Source of the DNA: Plasmodium brasilianum
Lineage: Eukaryota; Apicomplexa; Aconoidasida; Haemosporida; Plasmodiidae
DNA: 64,000 nucleotides
Reading direction: 5' to 3'
Assembly: GCF_023973825.1 (NCBI RefSeq)
Contig: NC_090127.1
Coordinates: 3,151,501-3,215,500 of the forward strand
Below the pieces are notes generated by a model, which worked only from the letters and a program-made list of their open reading frames with translations, ran no database searches and had not been told where the DNA came from. The translations under genes were made by a program, and so were the position numbers. Shown one piece after another: positions 22,169 through 33,441 of this stretch (position 1 is the stretch's first letter; every line of letters starts with the position of its first letter).

Positions 22169-23766
22169 TTTATTTTATATGGAAAGATTAAAAAACAAAA
22201 CAAAAATACAAAAAAAAAAAGGGGGGGGGCGTGGAATGACCACTTATAATATCATCATGAAAAAGACTAGAGTTAGTAGTTAACATGTTTTGATTCATAT
22301 CTACGTTATATTATTACATACTTAACTACATCAATCCATATGTGAAGCTTTCATTATAATCCATTATAATATAACAAGATAACATAATTTTCATTTTTTC
22401 ATTTATTTTACAGTATTTATTTGAACGACATGTAATTCGTCTAAGGCGCATGCGTTAATTTTATCATGTTTTTTTAAATATACACTGTATTTACATATAA
22501 ATAAAGAAAAATATGTACATATGTATACAAATTCATATATATACATATACATTACATATATAATGAATGTTAACAATACATACATGTACGAATGATAATG
22601 GTAACAAAAATAAAAAATAAAAAATAAAAAAGTAAATGATGTAACTAATTTTTCCCTTTGAAATCATATTTGTTTTTCACATTTAAAAGTTTAAAAAATT
22701 ATTTCAAGGTTCATTTTTTTTTTTTTTTTTATATATTAAATGTATAAAAAAAATATTTATCAAGTTGTTAAATATTTACATTAATATAGAGAGAACGACT
22801 TTTTCTTGCCATGAAAAAACAGGACAAGATAGTTGAAATTAAAATTAATAATTAATTTTATATAAGATATTTTTAATTAATTAAATTTTTAAGTTAATTA
22901 TAGCATTGTTTTAGTTCCACTTAAAACAAAGAAGAAATACAAAAAAAAAGTACACATGAATGTTTTTTCTCTTTTTTTTCTGAAATAATAAAGTTTGAAG
23001 AGTTTCATTTACATGATAATATAATATGCTACACGATTATTCGTACATTCCAAATCTTTGCAGAAAGGGAAAGGAAATAGGAAAAAGAAAAAAAAGAAAA
23101 AAAAGAAAAAGAAAAATAATAAGAATAAGAATAATAAGAATAATAAGAACAATAAGAACAACTGCAGGAAAATGCAATAAATTATTTTTGTAAAATTGTA
23201 CTTCATGAAAGGATATTTAATCACTCGTATAAATATACACCATACATATTTATGTAATTGCATAAGGAAAAAAATAAATACTTATATATATGCATTCGTA
23301 TATCTACATGGTTGTATTTTTACCTGCTTTTATTAATATTCATGCAAGGAAAAATTTGGGTGGGCGTCTTTCAAACTTTCAATTATGTTCTATATACCAA
23401 ATAAAAAAGGGGTAAAAAAGGAAGAAGAAAAATTGATTCATATAAATAAGTATATTCTTCTGCTATTCTTATTTGTTATTCTTTTCCTACCTGCAGTACA
23501 TCCTTTTTTTTAGTTGGATCATCTGTTTTTTTGGGTTTGTTTTTTCTTTTGTAAAACCTGTGAAAAGGTGAACTCGATAATGTAGAGATTTATTATTCTC
23601 ATAATGGTACCCCCCTAACAACATTCGCTTGTTTGGGAGACTTAGATATGCATGTATAAATAAAAATAGTTGTATAATTGATAACATACATACGTATGCA
23701 GCATATGTTGGAAACACATATAAGGAAAAAAGGAAGAAATATTGCATTAGAAAAACTTTTATTATT
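22169..23766. other. Intergenic: ATG16-like promoter side and CS-domain gene 3' side
   Basis: No supported gene. Notable sequence: A-run followed by nine G at 22221-22229, 30 bp upstream of ATG16-like; a purine tract of AAGAAT/AAGAAC repeats at about 23063-23160; a comparatively GC-rich patch at about 23560-23650. ORFs over 23009-23263 and 23487-23747 (minus) are partly repeat translation and have no family signal, though the second lies in the probable 3' UTR of the CS gene. Confidence 0.5.
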
Positions 23767-25365
23767 TTACATATAATCCCCTAGCCAAGCATCCTTTGCT
23801 TCTTCGCAGCTACATGAAAAAAGAAAAAAAAAAAAAGTATAAGAAAATGAAAAAAATATATGAAAACAATTAATATTCTTAAAATTACGCATATTTTAAA
23901 TATAGAAAAAAAAACATTTCGTAGATTTTTATTTTGAATTAATACTCATTTGGGTCACTAAGATTTTTGTCCTTAATCAAAAAATTTTCTTTTCTATTTT
24001 CTTTTGTTAAGCGTTTCCAGCATGGTTCCTTGGGAAGCAAGTAGAAATATTAGCATTTATTCGATAAAGAGGAAAAAAAAAAAAATTAAAGGGCAAAAAA
24101 ATGAAGAGCCAAAAATATGAAGGGATGAAAATATAAAGAGTTCTTAACTTTGGTCTTTTTGCGAATTTTCAATTTTAAGCCTCTCTCTAAAGAAGAGTAA
24201 GTTGATTCCTAAATAATTTTTTTAGTAAGTAAAGTAATTGTAGAGGATGTAAACAAGAAAAGAAACAATTTATAAGGAAAAAGAGGTATATTTAACGAAG
24301 CGCTTATAATAAGTATGTATGTATGTAAGTATGTATGTAAGTATGTATGTATGTATTTATGTATGTATGCATGTAGGTATGCGCGTATATTGGAATAATC
24401 AAAAAACCTCTGGAATTATTGGCCTTAATAAATGTAAGTTCAGTTTAAAGTTCTCCCCTTTCTTGTTTGTGGCTGAAAGATATATGTTGCTAATAAAAAA
24501 AAATATATATGTTCAATTTCTTGAACGAAAGAATAATGTAATATTTCAAGTAGGGACATTTACAAACATAACATGAACAATGCTTTTAGGAAGTAGCGAA
24601 AGAAAACAGTCAAAAAATAAAGATGGTCATAGATATGGTAGCATATTTGCAAAATAAAATTTAAAAAGCTTGTCTAAGGGGAAGGAAGAAAAAGGCGCAC
24701 TTTATAAAACTCAATTTATCACGTTAATTTAAAAGTGTTCATGCTTGTGTGCTTCTGTGAGGGTATGTATATATGTATGTATGTATATATGTAATATATA
24801 TGCTTGTGTGCGCTTATGAATGCAGGAATTTATAAAGATAGTGAAAACTAAGTTGGTGCTCATCTTTTTTAAAGCATAACTTTTCCGTAAATTTCACTAC
24901 TTCCTCCAGAACTGATGGAATTAAAACAATTAATGTCAACTTATTTGAATTCTGTCCCCATCGAACAGTTGGAGCTTCTGTTCTAGAAAAATATAGAATC
25001 GTACAAAAAGGAAAAAAAAGAGAAAAAAAGAAAAAAAGAAAAAAGAAGTAAATAAAATGAGATAAAATGTAAGGGAACGTTTTAGGAAAAAATACCCTTT
25101 TTGTATGTTTATTTAAAAAAAAAAAAAATTAGCTGTATGTATTTCTGCGAGTTAATCTACTTTATTCTTACAAATATAGAGTTTTTCACAAAATAACTAA
25201 ATATATGCATAATTTGCCGCGTATTCATTTTTTAAAAATTTTATTAATTCATAAATAATAATTACAAAAGACATGAACGGAAAAAAACATTATGCAAGTT
25301 TACTGTGATGTTGGATAAGTAATAATTGTGGACAGGAGTACATAAAATAATAGCGGCAACGTCAT
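23767..25365 (-). CDS. Small CS (p23/HSP20-like) domain protein with signal peptide, six exons (143 aa)
   Basis: Too fragmented for any long ORF; assembled on the minus strand from 25304-25365, 24881-24982, 24408-24489, 24149-24208, 23946-24028 and 23767-23809. Every intron is GT..AG and every phase matches. The product starts MTLPLLFYVLLSTIITYPTS, a typical cleavable signal peptide, then TEAPTVRWGQNSNKLTLIV, the first strands of a CS domain (conserved W-x-Q), then NIYLSATNKKGENFKLNLHL, a LRPIIPEES segment, GLKLKIRKKTKEPCWKRLT (the usual K-K-x-E-x-x-W-x-R-L strand) and a short acidic tail ending AWLGDYM. The whole chain is essentially one CS domain, closest in pattern to p23 and the N-terminal domain of HACD3. 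CS proteins are usually cytosolic HSP90 co-chaperones; here the leader predicts ER lumen or onward secretion. There is no KDEL-type ending and no other membrane helix. Confidence 0.78.
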
Positions 25366-25919
25366 TTTAAGAAAAATGAAAGTCGAAGTTTTAAAGTTTA
25401 TTTTATATAATATTTTTTAATAGGAAGATTGAAAGTGTAGTATGTTAAATAATTTAATAATTTCTACTATTAAAATGGGGCAATTAAATTCTTTCTGAAA
25501 TTTTTGGAGGTGAAAAATTACAAATAAAAAAAAAAGTTTGTGTGATGTTCGAGAAGCTAATTAAAAACTGGGCATGTATGCACTTAAGTGAATGTTTTAA
25601 CAACAACGAACAGAATTACCCATATCCTTCAAATGTCTAATTTATAGACATAATTTAATGTGTGCAATCAAAATGTGTTAATGTAGCTCATGTAAGTATA
25701 CACTTTAAAAAAAAAAAAAAAAAAAAAAAAATATATATATATAGATTACTATTCCATCAATTTAATAGCAATAAAACTTTTACAATTGTATTGCCTTATT
25801 CGAGAAAAATTTTACCAAAATAATTGCATGTTTCAATTTTGCATTTCTCTTTTATGTTTATAAAGAACACATATTCTTACTATGGGCTAAACTTTTAAGC
25901 CAACAAATCCATCTTAAGC
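25366..25919. other. Upstream region of the CS-domain gene
   Basis: No gene seen. It contains a perfect CACTTAAGTG palindrome at 25581-25590, 216 bp upstream of the CS start, and a run of about 24 A followed by (TA)n at 25707-25743. Confidence 0.55.
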
Positions 25920-26252
25920 ATGTTTAAAGATCTTAACTGTGAAAATAATTACACAAAAGAGGGTAATAAAATGGAACCTATTAATATTTTCTTTTATATT
26001 TTTTATATAGGACTTTTTTTTTATTTTATTTTGGCTTGTTCTATTTTCTTAAATTATGCATTGCGAGCACTTGGAAAACATAAAAAGGATATTCTTATTG
26101 CTATTTCATACATGACTTCCCAATTCGGAAAAGTATATAGCATTACCTTGAATTTTTTTTTTAAAATAAAATTCGTGCATACTGTTATTTATAAAACATA
26201 TTTTTCAAATAAAACAAAAAAAACAATACATTTATTTTCTATATTTCATTGA
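25920..26252 (+). CDS. Possible small membrane protein (110 aa), uncertain
   Basis: An open frame whose first 75 residues have varied composition: MFKDLNCENNYTKEGNKMEP, then a hydrophobic helix (INIFFYIFYIGLFFYFILAC, about 25979-26038) and a polar segment ALRALGKHKKDILIAISYM. A donor-like AAAA|GTATAT at about 26130 suggests the real coding part may stop there and continue in an exon I could not locate; the remaining ORF is Phe/Lys-biased. A start at the second Met (25971) would place the helix at the N-terminus as a signal anchor. No family recognised; it may not be a gene. Confidence 0.25.
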   Translation: MFKDLNCENNYTKEGNKMEPINIFFYIFYIGLFFYFILACSIFLNYALRALGKHKKDILIAISYMTSQFGKVYSITLNFFFKIKFVHTVIYKTYFSNKTKKTIHLFSIFH

Positions 26253-27680
26253 TATATTTTACCATAATATTGTATAAATATAATATTTTCCGCGTTTTTC
26301 TTGGTAAATATTGAAAAAAAAAGAAAAATAAAACTACTTCGTTATATATATATATATATATGTATATATCACGTAAATGTTACTTTTTAACTTCTTTTTT
26401 TTCTTATGAGCAAAAAAAAATTTACTCTTAATCATATCAAAAATATAATTACATAAATTTACATTTGTATGAACTATAATTCACCGTATTACTGGTTTGA
26501 ATGTTTAAAACATTTTATTTTCATCACGCCTCGTTTTTGAAAATATGTAAAGAAGACATTCATCCGATTAATAATTAATTGATATATACAAAATATTTTG
26601 AAAGCAATTATTTTACGCATAATGAACATAAAACAGCATAATACGGGCACATATTTATGCATTTAATGTATATATGATTGTTATATTTATTGCATCTTTG
26701 TTCCCTCATAAGTGAAGTAAAAAAATTGATAAATAAAAAAAATCATGTAAAAACGTGCAGAAGTGGTAATTTTTTATATTAAGCAAAATAGCAGCCGCAA
26801 CATATAGCAACTAAAACGTAAAGAGATTTTCGGAATACAACTATCCGTATGTATATATGAATACACGTATTAAAATTTAACTTTTTTGATTTCGCTAAAA
26901 AAATTGACATTTGAACAGCTATCGAACCAATTTAAATTTAAAGTATAAATAATGGAGGAGGGAAGTTATGAAAATATAGTAAACCCTCAAAATCTTAACC
27001 TGTTAATATATAAATAACATATAATATTATTATATATGTAAATTAACAGTTCATGTGAATTAGTAATTTACTTTTTTTTTTTTATTAACCAATCTTAAAA
27101 TTGCGAGAAAAACGCTTTTATTTTTCGCACTACTTCAAATATTTAAATTTTCACCTTTGAAACAATATTGTTCATCATTTCAAATGAAAAATTATAAAAT
27201 AAAATTTGAAGTTTTGGTAAACACGAATAAAAAACAAAGAAAATTATGCTCTCATTCATTCTTTCGTTTGTTCATTCGTTCTTTATTTTTTTCTTATTTT
27301 TTTCGTAATTTTTTCCTTTTTTTTATTTTGCTTACAAGCACCATGCTGTGATTCCAATTTTTTTTTTTAAGTACAATAAAATTTTTTTTTTTTTTAGCTT
27401 TTAAATGAAGAAAGCTGACTAAAATAGTACTATGAAAATAGCTGAGTATATTATATAATAAAAACTACTGTACTTTTGAAATATTTACTCGTTTATCATT
27501 TTCTAGAATGAGCTGAAAGTATAAGAATTAACTTATATTTTGTGTTACTTGATGGTTATATATATTATATACCATATGTACGTGAATATATGTATATATA
27601 TAAGTATACATTCATATATATGTTATTACTTACTGTTAAACACCCATTTATGTATACCAATCAACATACGTAATAAATAG
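26253..27680. other. Intergenic upstream of the tail-anchored protein gene
   Basis: No firmly supported gene. A 22-codon ORF at 26952-27017 (MEEGSYENIVNPQNLNLLIY) has a composition unlike the surrounding AT-rich DNA and contains possible donors, so it could be an unassigned first exon. Otherwise (TA)n near 26345-26361 and a TTC/TTT-rich patch at 27255-27330. Confidence 0.45.
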
Positions 27681-28895
27681 ATGAGAAAAGGAAGAGGCGT
27701 ATTTACGTTTGCACAGAATTTCAGCGCGTCCAAGAAATCAAGGAGCACCAATTTTGGAAGTTACCATTCTTCTGACGGAGAAAACGTAGATATGATTTTT
27801 TCAAAAAAGAGTGATGTTTTGAAATACCAAGGGCATAGAAAAAATAGTGAAGATAGTTTTTATGCCTATTCGAAAAGATTTGTTAACATTCTGAGTAATA
27901 CGCTATTTGCATAAAATTGAAATTTTCTTCCCATCCCGTCCAATGTTACATATAATTTGTTACCCCCATTTATGACGTTATATATATAAATATTTTTTGA
28001 TGTTCATTTATTGAGAATAGTGAATGTATTACATGAGGGAGGACCATAAAAATATATGTATATTTATTCATGTGCATACATATATATATATATATATATG
28101 AATTTAGAAGTGTATAAGCAGTACATTGGTGTTTATGTATAGACATCTATATTCATAAAGGAGTTTACATCTTTTGATTTTCATCTATATATGCTTTACA
28201 CATATATGATAATACATATTTTTCGTTATGTTTATAAGATTCGCTATTTCATGGAATATTACATTTTAAAGTTGTATAATTGCATAAATTTGTAAAGTTT
28301 CCTTATATGCTTATATGTTTATTTGCAAAAAGATAATTTTAACGTAATTTTTATAGAAATACGCTATTTTTTTTTTTTTAATTTTTTAGATAACATATTT
28401 TGCATATTATCAATCATATGTTCTTGGGGAACTATAGTATGATATCAAAAATAAAATAAAATAAAATAAAATGAGAGAACGAAGCATTATATTACAAGCA
28501 ATGTATATATAGTACTCGAATATCTGTGATTAGCATGTTTCGCGCATATATACATATATTTATACGTACTTATATACATATATACATACTTATATACATA
28601 TATACATACTTATATACATATATACATACTTATATACATATATACATACTTATATACATATATACATACTTATATACATATGTACATACTTATATATATA
28701 TATATATATACATACATAAAGTGATTTCCTTTTTTCTTGTTTTTATAAAAGGATTCACTCGTTCAAGTAATTTCAGGAAAGGATGTTTACGTTTCTTTGG
28801 TCTGTTATTTGATAATTCTTTTAGTGGCTGTAATAACTGTAACCTTATACATTTTATATGTTGATAGAAATTACCGACCTTGTGACTTTTTTTGA
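27681..28895 (+). CDS. Probable tail-anchored membrane protein, two exons (110 aa)
   Basis: Exon 1 is 27681-27894 (in-frame TAG directly before the ATG), ending CTG A before GTAATA; exon 2 is 28777-28895 after AATTTCAG. Phase 1 matches and creates an Arg codon at the join. Exon 1 is basic, Ser-rich and soluble ([19 protein letters not shown], then KRFVNIL); exon 2 supplies [20 protein letters not shown] followed by more hydrophobic residues and a short tail [10 protein letters not shown] single C-terminal helix with a basic flank is the architecture of tail-anchored proteins such as SNAREs. A weak Bet1/Sft1-like pattern (KRF before the anchor) can be argued, but I do not see a full SNARE heptad motif, so I leave it unnamed. 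The 882-bp intron holds a 20-bp tandem repeat and could hide another exon. Confidence 0.5.
28561..28700 (+). repeat. 20-bp tandem repeat, seven copies
   Basis: Unit TATACATACTTATATACATA with single substitutions in the first and last copies, continuing into (TA)n to about 28712. It lies in the inferred intron of the tail-anchored gene. A 112-residue ORF reading through it into the last exon in a different frame is spurious. Confidence 0.92.
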
Positions 28896-29406
28896 AAAAA
28901 ACTATTTTTAAGTTGTATTTTAAGAAGTCTTTTTTTTTTAAACAGAAAAATTAGAATAATTTATAACTGCATATATAACATCATAAGGGTACTTATTTTG
29001 TTCCCTTTTGTTTTATTCTATTTTAATTTTTTTGTGTTTTTTCTTTTTATAATTTTACCATATGTAAAAAAAACTTTATAACAGAGAAAAAGTATAATTA
29101 ATAAAACATATAGCAGGTTTATAATTTTTTCCTTTTGTTTAAAAAAGATAAGAGGAAATGAATGAATACTAAATTGGGGAAGGAAATTTTGCAATTTTAG
29201 TAAATTTCAGTTAATTTTATCCATTATGAATCAATTCGAGTTAATATCAATTAGTTTCAATTAATTTTAGGTTTATTTTTAGCATTTTAAAAAAAAAGAA
29301 AAAAAAGGTATCTGTAACAATAAATGCAGGAAAGAAAGTAGTTTTTTTTTTTTTTTTTTTTACTATTAACTTTTCTTTACCTAATTTAATTGTATTGTGT
29401 TTTGGG

Positions 29407-29438
<32 letters not shown>

Positions 29439-30161
29439 CGCTTTCATAATTGCTAAATTAAAAGGAATAAAAGTTTATGTCTTCCTTTTTTGTGATGTTC
29501 TTAAGCCTGCATGGATATATCTTTAATTACAAATGTCAAAAGTTTATACATATATATAAATATATACATATATACATGTGGATAGACAGAAAATCTGTGT
29601 GTAAGCCTAGGCTTAATTTAAGTCCTCGCTTGTCAACAGAATAAGAAGAAAGGGAAAAAAGAAAAATAAATTTCATTTTGCACATTTCGTAAGTTGTGCA
29701 TAGATTAGTTTTTAATTATAACTGCAAGAATGAAGAAAATTAAAGAACATAAGCATTAATCCAAAATTGTTTAAGGGGCTTTATATCGAACTGTAAGTAT
29801 AAATGTAAATAAACCTGGGGGTATTTTTTTTTTCCTTATTTCGTTGTAAATCTTAATAGATCTGTTCTGCACAAAAGAAATAATTGTATAACACGGTAAT
29901 GAAGCACAAATATATATATAGGTCATTTTTTTTTTTTTTATTTTGACAAAATAGTAACTCCATTATTTTAACTTAAAAATTTCACTTTAGAAATCTGAAA
30001 AGAATATAACATAAAATAGCTAATTTTGGACATTTTATTTTTTTTTTTTTAAGAAAAAATTTATTTATGGTATGGTTAAGGATAAAAAAATAGAAAATTT
30101 TTTTTTTTTTTTTTTTTGTTTTTTTACTTACAACGTATAGCTTTTTGATGGACAGAAAAAA
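28896..30161. other. Intergenic upstream of coronin
   Basis: No gene seen. Repeated near-copies of TCAATTA/AGTTAAT around 29200-29270, poly-T at 29342-29360, poly-A at 29410-29438, poly-T at 29930-29939 and 30101-30118. Two adjacent dyads occur at 29586-29598 (ACAGAAAATCTGT) and 29602-29615 (TAAGCCTAGGCTTA), about 550 bp before the coronin ATG. Confidence 0.5.
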
Positions 30162-32555
30162 ATGAATAGCATTCCATATATCAAAAATTTATATAGTAAG
30201 AAAATAAAAATTAGAATATAAAACGAACTTGCATCCTTTCTTTTTAGATAAAATAAAATATATACTACGTTCAAATGTTGACTAAGAAATTGTTTCAAAG
30301 ACCCCCCTTACCACGACACAGTTGTGGCAAGAATGGCAGCGAGAGTTGCGACAATCTTGGCATATTAAAGAATGTTAATTTGATTTAATATATGGTTATG
30401 TATATTTATACATATATGTATATGTGTGTACGTATGTAAATATCCCCCTACACACATACAAATACGCAAGTACATTTGCGTATATACTGGTACCTAGGTA
30501 AGTGTGATGCTTTTTAAAAACAATTTAAAACCATTTTCTTTTTAGCGGACCCTTCGAATAAGCTGTTCAACGATTTGAGAATATGCACAAAGGCTATGGA
30601 ATCATGCGGTATGACATGCAGCTCCCTATATGTAGCGGTAACACCTATATTAAAAATAAAGGAACAGAACATTAAATTTGTACTTTTTACATAAAAATTT
30701 ATTTATTCATTTATTTGTTTACTTATTTATTTATATATATATATATATATATTTTTTTTTTTTTTCTGTGGTTTAATACACATTTGTAAAAGTTCTTGCT
30801 GATGCGTATATTTGTCTGTCTACATATAATATTGTTCATATGTTTGAAAAAGTTTAAAGATACAGTTCTTTTGTTTTTCCGAAATATAAAAGGAAGAAAG
30901 TTCATTCACATTATTAGGTTAAACTACATGATTAGATATATAAAATTAAATAAAATTTTTCCCCTATTTTTTTGAAGACGCCTTGGCAAGTAGAAGGAGG
31001 AGGTGTCATTGGTGTTATGAGATTGGAAGACCAAATAAGAAACCCGCCAGTAGTAAAGTTAAAAGGGCATACATCGAATATACTAGATTTAGCATTTAAT
31101 CCTTGTTATAGCGAAGTTATTGCATCGAGTTCAGAAGATATGACAATTCGAATTTGGGAGGTAGCACAAAATGATGATAAAACAAGAGAGATAAAAGATC
31201 CCCTTTGTATTTTAAAAGGACATAAAAAAAAGGTAAATATTATTGATTGGAATCCTATAAATTATTATATATTATCTTCAACTTCTTTTGATTGTGTAAT
31301 AAATATATGGGATATAGAAAATGAGAAAAAAGCTTTTCAAATTAATATGCCAAAAAAGCTAACATCTTTAAAATGGAATATTCGAGGCACTTTACTTGTT
31401 GGTACATGTCTGAATAAATATCTGCATATAATAGATCCCAGAAAAAAAGAAATATGTTCAAGTTTTTATGTACATAATGGCGGGAAAAGCGCGAGGAGTA
31501 TATGGATTGATGGTATTAGAGGAAATGATGATTATGTATTAAGTACAGGTTTTTCAAAAAATAATATGAGAGAAATAAAATTATGGGATCTTAAAAATAC
31601 ATCTTCTCCTCTTGTTAACATGTCAATAGACAATGCTTCTGCTCCTTTACTTCCTCATTATGATGAAAGTATAGGAATCTTTTATTTAATTGGTAAGGGG
31701 GATGGAAATTGTAGGTACTATCAACAATCTGAAGGCATTATTAGAAAACTGGGTGAATACAAATCTTGTTTACCTTTTAAGTCTTTTGGATTTTTACCAA
31801 AGCAAGTTTGTGATATATATAAATGTGAAATTGGAAGAGTATATAAAAATGAAAACAATACTAGTATTAGACCTATATCTTTTTTTGTCCCTAGGAAAAA
31901 CTCTACTATATTTCAAGAGGATTTATATCCTCCTATAATTATGCATAACCCAAAAAATAGCTCTAAGCATTGGATTGATGGAATTGATTTAAATATTAAT
32001 AGAATATCTATAAAAGATTTAACAGAAAGTGACCTAAGAATTACTAAAAAATTTAAAAGGGTCCCTTACTCTTGTAACAGCATTATTATAGAAGATAATT
32101 TCCCCTCTAAGAGAGGCTCTATCATTAGGAAGTTTACCAGAAAATTTACCTTCTTTAAAAAAAGTAGTAGGAAAATAAACGAATGTAACAACAATGAGGA
32201 TGATAATAGTATTAATAATTATAATTATACTAGTAGCAATAAAAACAAAAATTCGTTCGACAGCTCGAAAGATTCACTGAATTTCAAACTTAAAAGTTTT
32301 AAAGTGAAAGGGATACTAAATGATGACGGTGAAAAACAGTTTTACAATGATGATGGGGATAACGAAAGAGAGAAAAGCAATGTGATGGAAGATGAACAAA
32401 TTAGTGAATACACTCAGACGGGGAAAAACAACTTAGATGAGAAAGGTGAAGATTCCATTTATAGTGGAAAGGTGGAAAAAAATAGAAATACTATAAGCAA
32501 ATGCTGCGATGCCATTAGGAACATTAAGCTTTGTCTAAAGAGGGAGAAAATATAG
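30162..32555 (+). CDS. Coronin, actin-binding WD40 protein, three exons (567 aa)
   Basis: Exons 30162-30195, 30546-30637 and 30978-32555; phases agree. Exon 1 gives MNSIPYIKNLY, exon 2 TDPSNKLFNDLRICTKAM and the conserved CGMTCSSLYVA, exon 3 TPWQVEGGGVIGVMRLED, completing the canonical coronin N-terminus. WD40 blades follow: LKGHTSNILDLAFNP with SSEDMTIRIWEV, LKGHKKKVNIIDWNP with STSFDCVINIWDIE, WNIRGTLLVGTCL, and FSKNNMREIKLWDLKN, then the coronin-specific C-terminal extension of the propeller (GKGDGNCRYYQ, PFKSFGFLPKQVCDI, FFVPRK, YPP). The last ~170 residues are Ser/Asn/Lys-rich with basic clusters; I see no clear heptad coiled coil of the kind that trimerises other coronins. In Plasmodium coronin bundles F-actin and localises to the parasite periphery, supporting gliding and invasion (family knowledge). 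Confidence 0.93.
30295..30375. ncRNA. Candidate structured GC-rich element in coronin intron 1 (strand unknown)
   Basis: About 55% G+C by eye within an intron that is otherwise about 80% A+T. It contains an inverted repeat TTACCACGAC-ACA-GTTGTGGCAA (30309-30331; ten pairs with one mismatch and a G-U) and a second, weaker pairing of CAAGA with TCTTG (30329-30357). No box C/D or ACA end could be fixed, so the class and even the reality of an RNA are open. Confidence 0.3.
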
Positions 32556-33441
32556 TAACGAGGAATGTATATGAGGTAGGAAAAAAAGAAAAACGCGGAA
32601 AAATTCCAAAAAATTGAAGAGAAAAATTTTAAATAGTTATGACTTACACTTTTACGCAGTCTGAATGCGGGGGTTAAGAGACTTTTTTTCCATACACTTT
32701 TGTTTATACATGTTTTTTTTTTTTTTTTTTTTGTTTCTACTTCTCCCCATTTTGTGATTTTGTTAATGTGCATATTTAATTATAGGTTTAATTGCTATGT
32801 ACATGTACATATATGTTTTAAAAGAATTTTTTTTTTTTTTTTTTTTGCATGTGTGCATTAAGACACAATAAACAAATATAACTTTATGTAATTGTCAATA
32901 GGATACACACTATGTTGTGCTATTTTGCGCATTTTTGCTCACCTTTTATATTTTTCCAATCTTTCCACATCATTTCGCTAGAACGAAAGTACACGAATTA
33001 AGAATATGCTTGAATAAATTTTTGCAGTTGGATATTTCAGTTTTTTTAAGATTTAAATTGTGCAAACATTCACATGCGTGCTAAGGGGTGAAGCAGATAC
33101 ATGTGTATATATATATATATATATTTACATAAAAAATAAATAAAACAAGTTGGGAATCTTTCCTTTTTTTAAGTAATAAAATAAAAAAGGTCGATGAATT
33201 GAAGATGGATAAGTACACAAAAAGACGAAGAACAGAAGATGACGACGTAGGTATTAACGCTTAAGTGCAGACAAAGGTTTCAAAAAAAAATTCGGAAAAA
33301 CAAAGAAGCAGTAAAGTCTCCGTTAACTTAATATAGATCTATTGTCGAGACTAATGAATATCCATACTTGCACGTATTATGTATAATAATATATATGTAT
33401 ATGTATATGTACATATGAACGTACTTAATAATTTTTCGACT
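32556..33441. other. Convergent 3' region between coronin (+) and thymidylate kinase (-)
   Basis: Poly-T runs at 32712-32732 and 32828-32846, (TA)n at 33108-33124. A 19-codon ORF at 33205-33264 (MDKYTKRRRTEDDDVGINA) has a basic-acidic composition unlike the flanks and ends inside the motif CGCTTAAGTG (33258-33267); it has no partner exon that I can find, so I do not call it a gene. Confidence 0.45.

Noticed and set aside
28526..28864. 112-residue ORF across the 20-bp repeat
   Set aside because: Its end overlaps the tail-anchor exon in the wrong frame and the rest is repeat.
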